DNA of 64,000 nt, from NCBI RefSeq assembly GCF_009389715.1, contig NC_052407.1, positions 7,040,475-7,104,474 on the forward strand, written 5' to 3'. Shown in pieces: positions 63,251 to 64,000 of this stretch. The translations under genes and the position numbers were made by a program. The notes under the pieces were generated by a model. That model had not been told where the DNA came from and did not search any database. It saw only the letters and a list, made by a program, of their open reading frames with translations. Origin of the DNA: Phoenix dactylifera (Eukaryota; Streptophyta; Magnoliopsida; Arecales; Arecaceae). Positions within the stretch are counted from its first letter, which is position 1; the number at the start of each line of letters is the position of its first letter.

Positions 63251-63260
63251 GGTATTTATA
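63251..63260 (-). promoter_or_regulatory. TATA box of the GASA gene
   Basis: The minus strand reads TATAAATACC, about 76 bases upstream of the ATG. With the usual 30-base spacing it predicts a transcription start near 63225 and a leader of about 50 bases. Confidence 0.7.
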
Positions 63261-63604
63261 GGAGGGGTTTGGCGAGAGACTGGAGTAGGAGAGCGATAAC
63301 CTGTGGGCTGGCATCTGAAGCGAGATGAAAGAGACGTTCGGGTGGAAGTGTCGAACCGGGGTTCAATTATTACGGTGGTTGCATCGGTTTAACATCACGC
63401 GTATATGGCCATGGTACCCGGACCTTGAAAATTATAAAAAACATAAGCTACTCCTCTTTTTTTTGTTTTTTACCCCCCTGTTGAATGATGCTTCGAATTA
63501 CTCTTGCAGACAAACACGTAAATGATTATTTAATTTTCATTATTATCCATCGCAGTGTCTGCTATGGAAGCCATATTTTTATTATTGTGGGAGCCATATT
63601 TTTA

Positions 63605-64000
63605 TGGTATAAATAGGACCATGGTGCGGTAGGTCTTGGTATGGGATTATGGAGTATGGACGGGGAATGCGCTGCGCGCCGAGCGACACCGTGTGGGGTC
63701 ACGCGTTTGGCCTTTAAACCGCTGCCATTCAATGGCTCTGCGAGAGCGTCCGCCTTGGCTTTTATTACCGCGATGGTAATCCGCCCCCAAACGTTTCTCT
63801 GTGGGATGGGTTGCATCCTTCCCGCGAATCCATCGTCGGATCGTCACTGTTTTTGAGATGCGTGCACGTTTTGAGAGATGTGCGGTGGGTGATCCAACGG
63901 TGGATACGACACCCTTCCCCTTCCGTTTCTCTATGTACCGCCCTCTGTTCTAGTGCCTTTCCGTTCGCTTTAGCTTCACACAGAGAGAGAGAGAGAGAGA
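63605..64000 (+). promoter_or_regulatory. Probable promoter and 5' leader of a gene beyond the right edge
   Basis: GC content and CpG density rise sharply from about 63640. A plus-strand TATAAATAGG lies at 63610-63619, and the window ends in a GA repeat (63980-64000) after a CT-rich segment, both typical of plant promoters and leaders. No coding exon is seen on either strand, so the gene and its direction are inferred. The overlapping 60-85 codon open frames have no recognised features. Confidence 0.35.

Noticed and set aside
1-64000. CRISPR array, bacterial operon, or organelle DNA insertion
   Set aside because: No spaced identical short repeats, no prokaryotic gene packing and no recognisable plastid or mitochondrial genes were seen.

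Overview
This is a stretch of plant nuclear DNA. It is AT-rich, with GT-AG introns, plant-type gene families and many degraded transposable elements. The GC-rich starts and AT-richer ends of the coding regions, together with the repeat types, suggest a monocot. A palm is my best guess, but that is an inference and not something the sequence proves.

Five protein-coding genes can be supported, four of them on the minus strand. (1) A QWRF-domain microtubule-associated protein (augmin subunit 8-like) starts at 18318 and runs left; five exons are placed and the terminal exon is not. (2) ERV1, the mitochondrial intermembrane-space FAD-linked sulfhydryl oxidase, starts at 34364 and ends at 30585; six exons rebuild a complete 205-aa protein. 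(3) A plus-strand PLS-DYW pentatricopeptide repeat protein lies at 36723-38473, with a one-base frameshift near its N-terminus. (4) ZPR1, a zinc-finger chaperone of eEF1A, starts at 53515 and ends at 39241; 16 exons give a complete 499-aa protein. (5) A 12-cysteine snakin/GASA peptide lies at 62804-63177, two exons, 91 aa. They are unrelated housekeeping or regulatory genes that happen to be neighbours, not a pathway cluster. ERV1 and the PPR gene are divergent; the PPR gene and ZPR1 converge with about 770 bp between stop codons.

Layout: 1-9.9 kb is intergenic, with a degenerate tandem array, microsatellites, a solo LTR (2264-3028, perfect 5-bp target duplication), GGTC-type interspersed repeats and a GC-rich G-box island. 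The QWRF gene occupies 9.9-18.3 kb. From 18.8 to 30.5 kb is intergenic, with a miniature LTR retroelement, a compound microsatellite, a foldback repeat and a TAA-flanked MITE. ERV1 fills 30.6-34.4 kb. A Tourist-like MITE, a purine-rich tract and a LINE fragment precede the PPR gene. ZPR1, with long introns carrying two tandem duplications and a SINE remnant, fills 39.2-53.5 kb. A decayed LINE follows at 54-55 kb, then a region of local triplication (57-59.3 kb) with a MITE inserted in one copy, then the GASA gene and what looks like the promoter of a further gene at the right edge.

I found no evidence of a novel multi-gene system. The most useful observations are the PPR frameshift, the miniature retroelement with an initiator-tRNA primer-binding site, the solo LTR, the MITE with empty sites present in its own neighbouring duplicates, and the repeated occurrence of 200-375 bp tandem duplications in introns.
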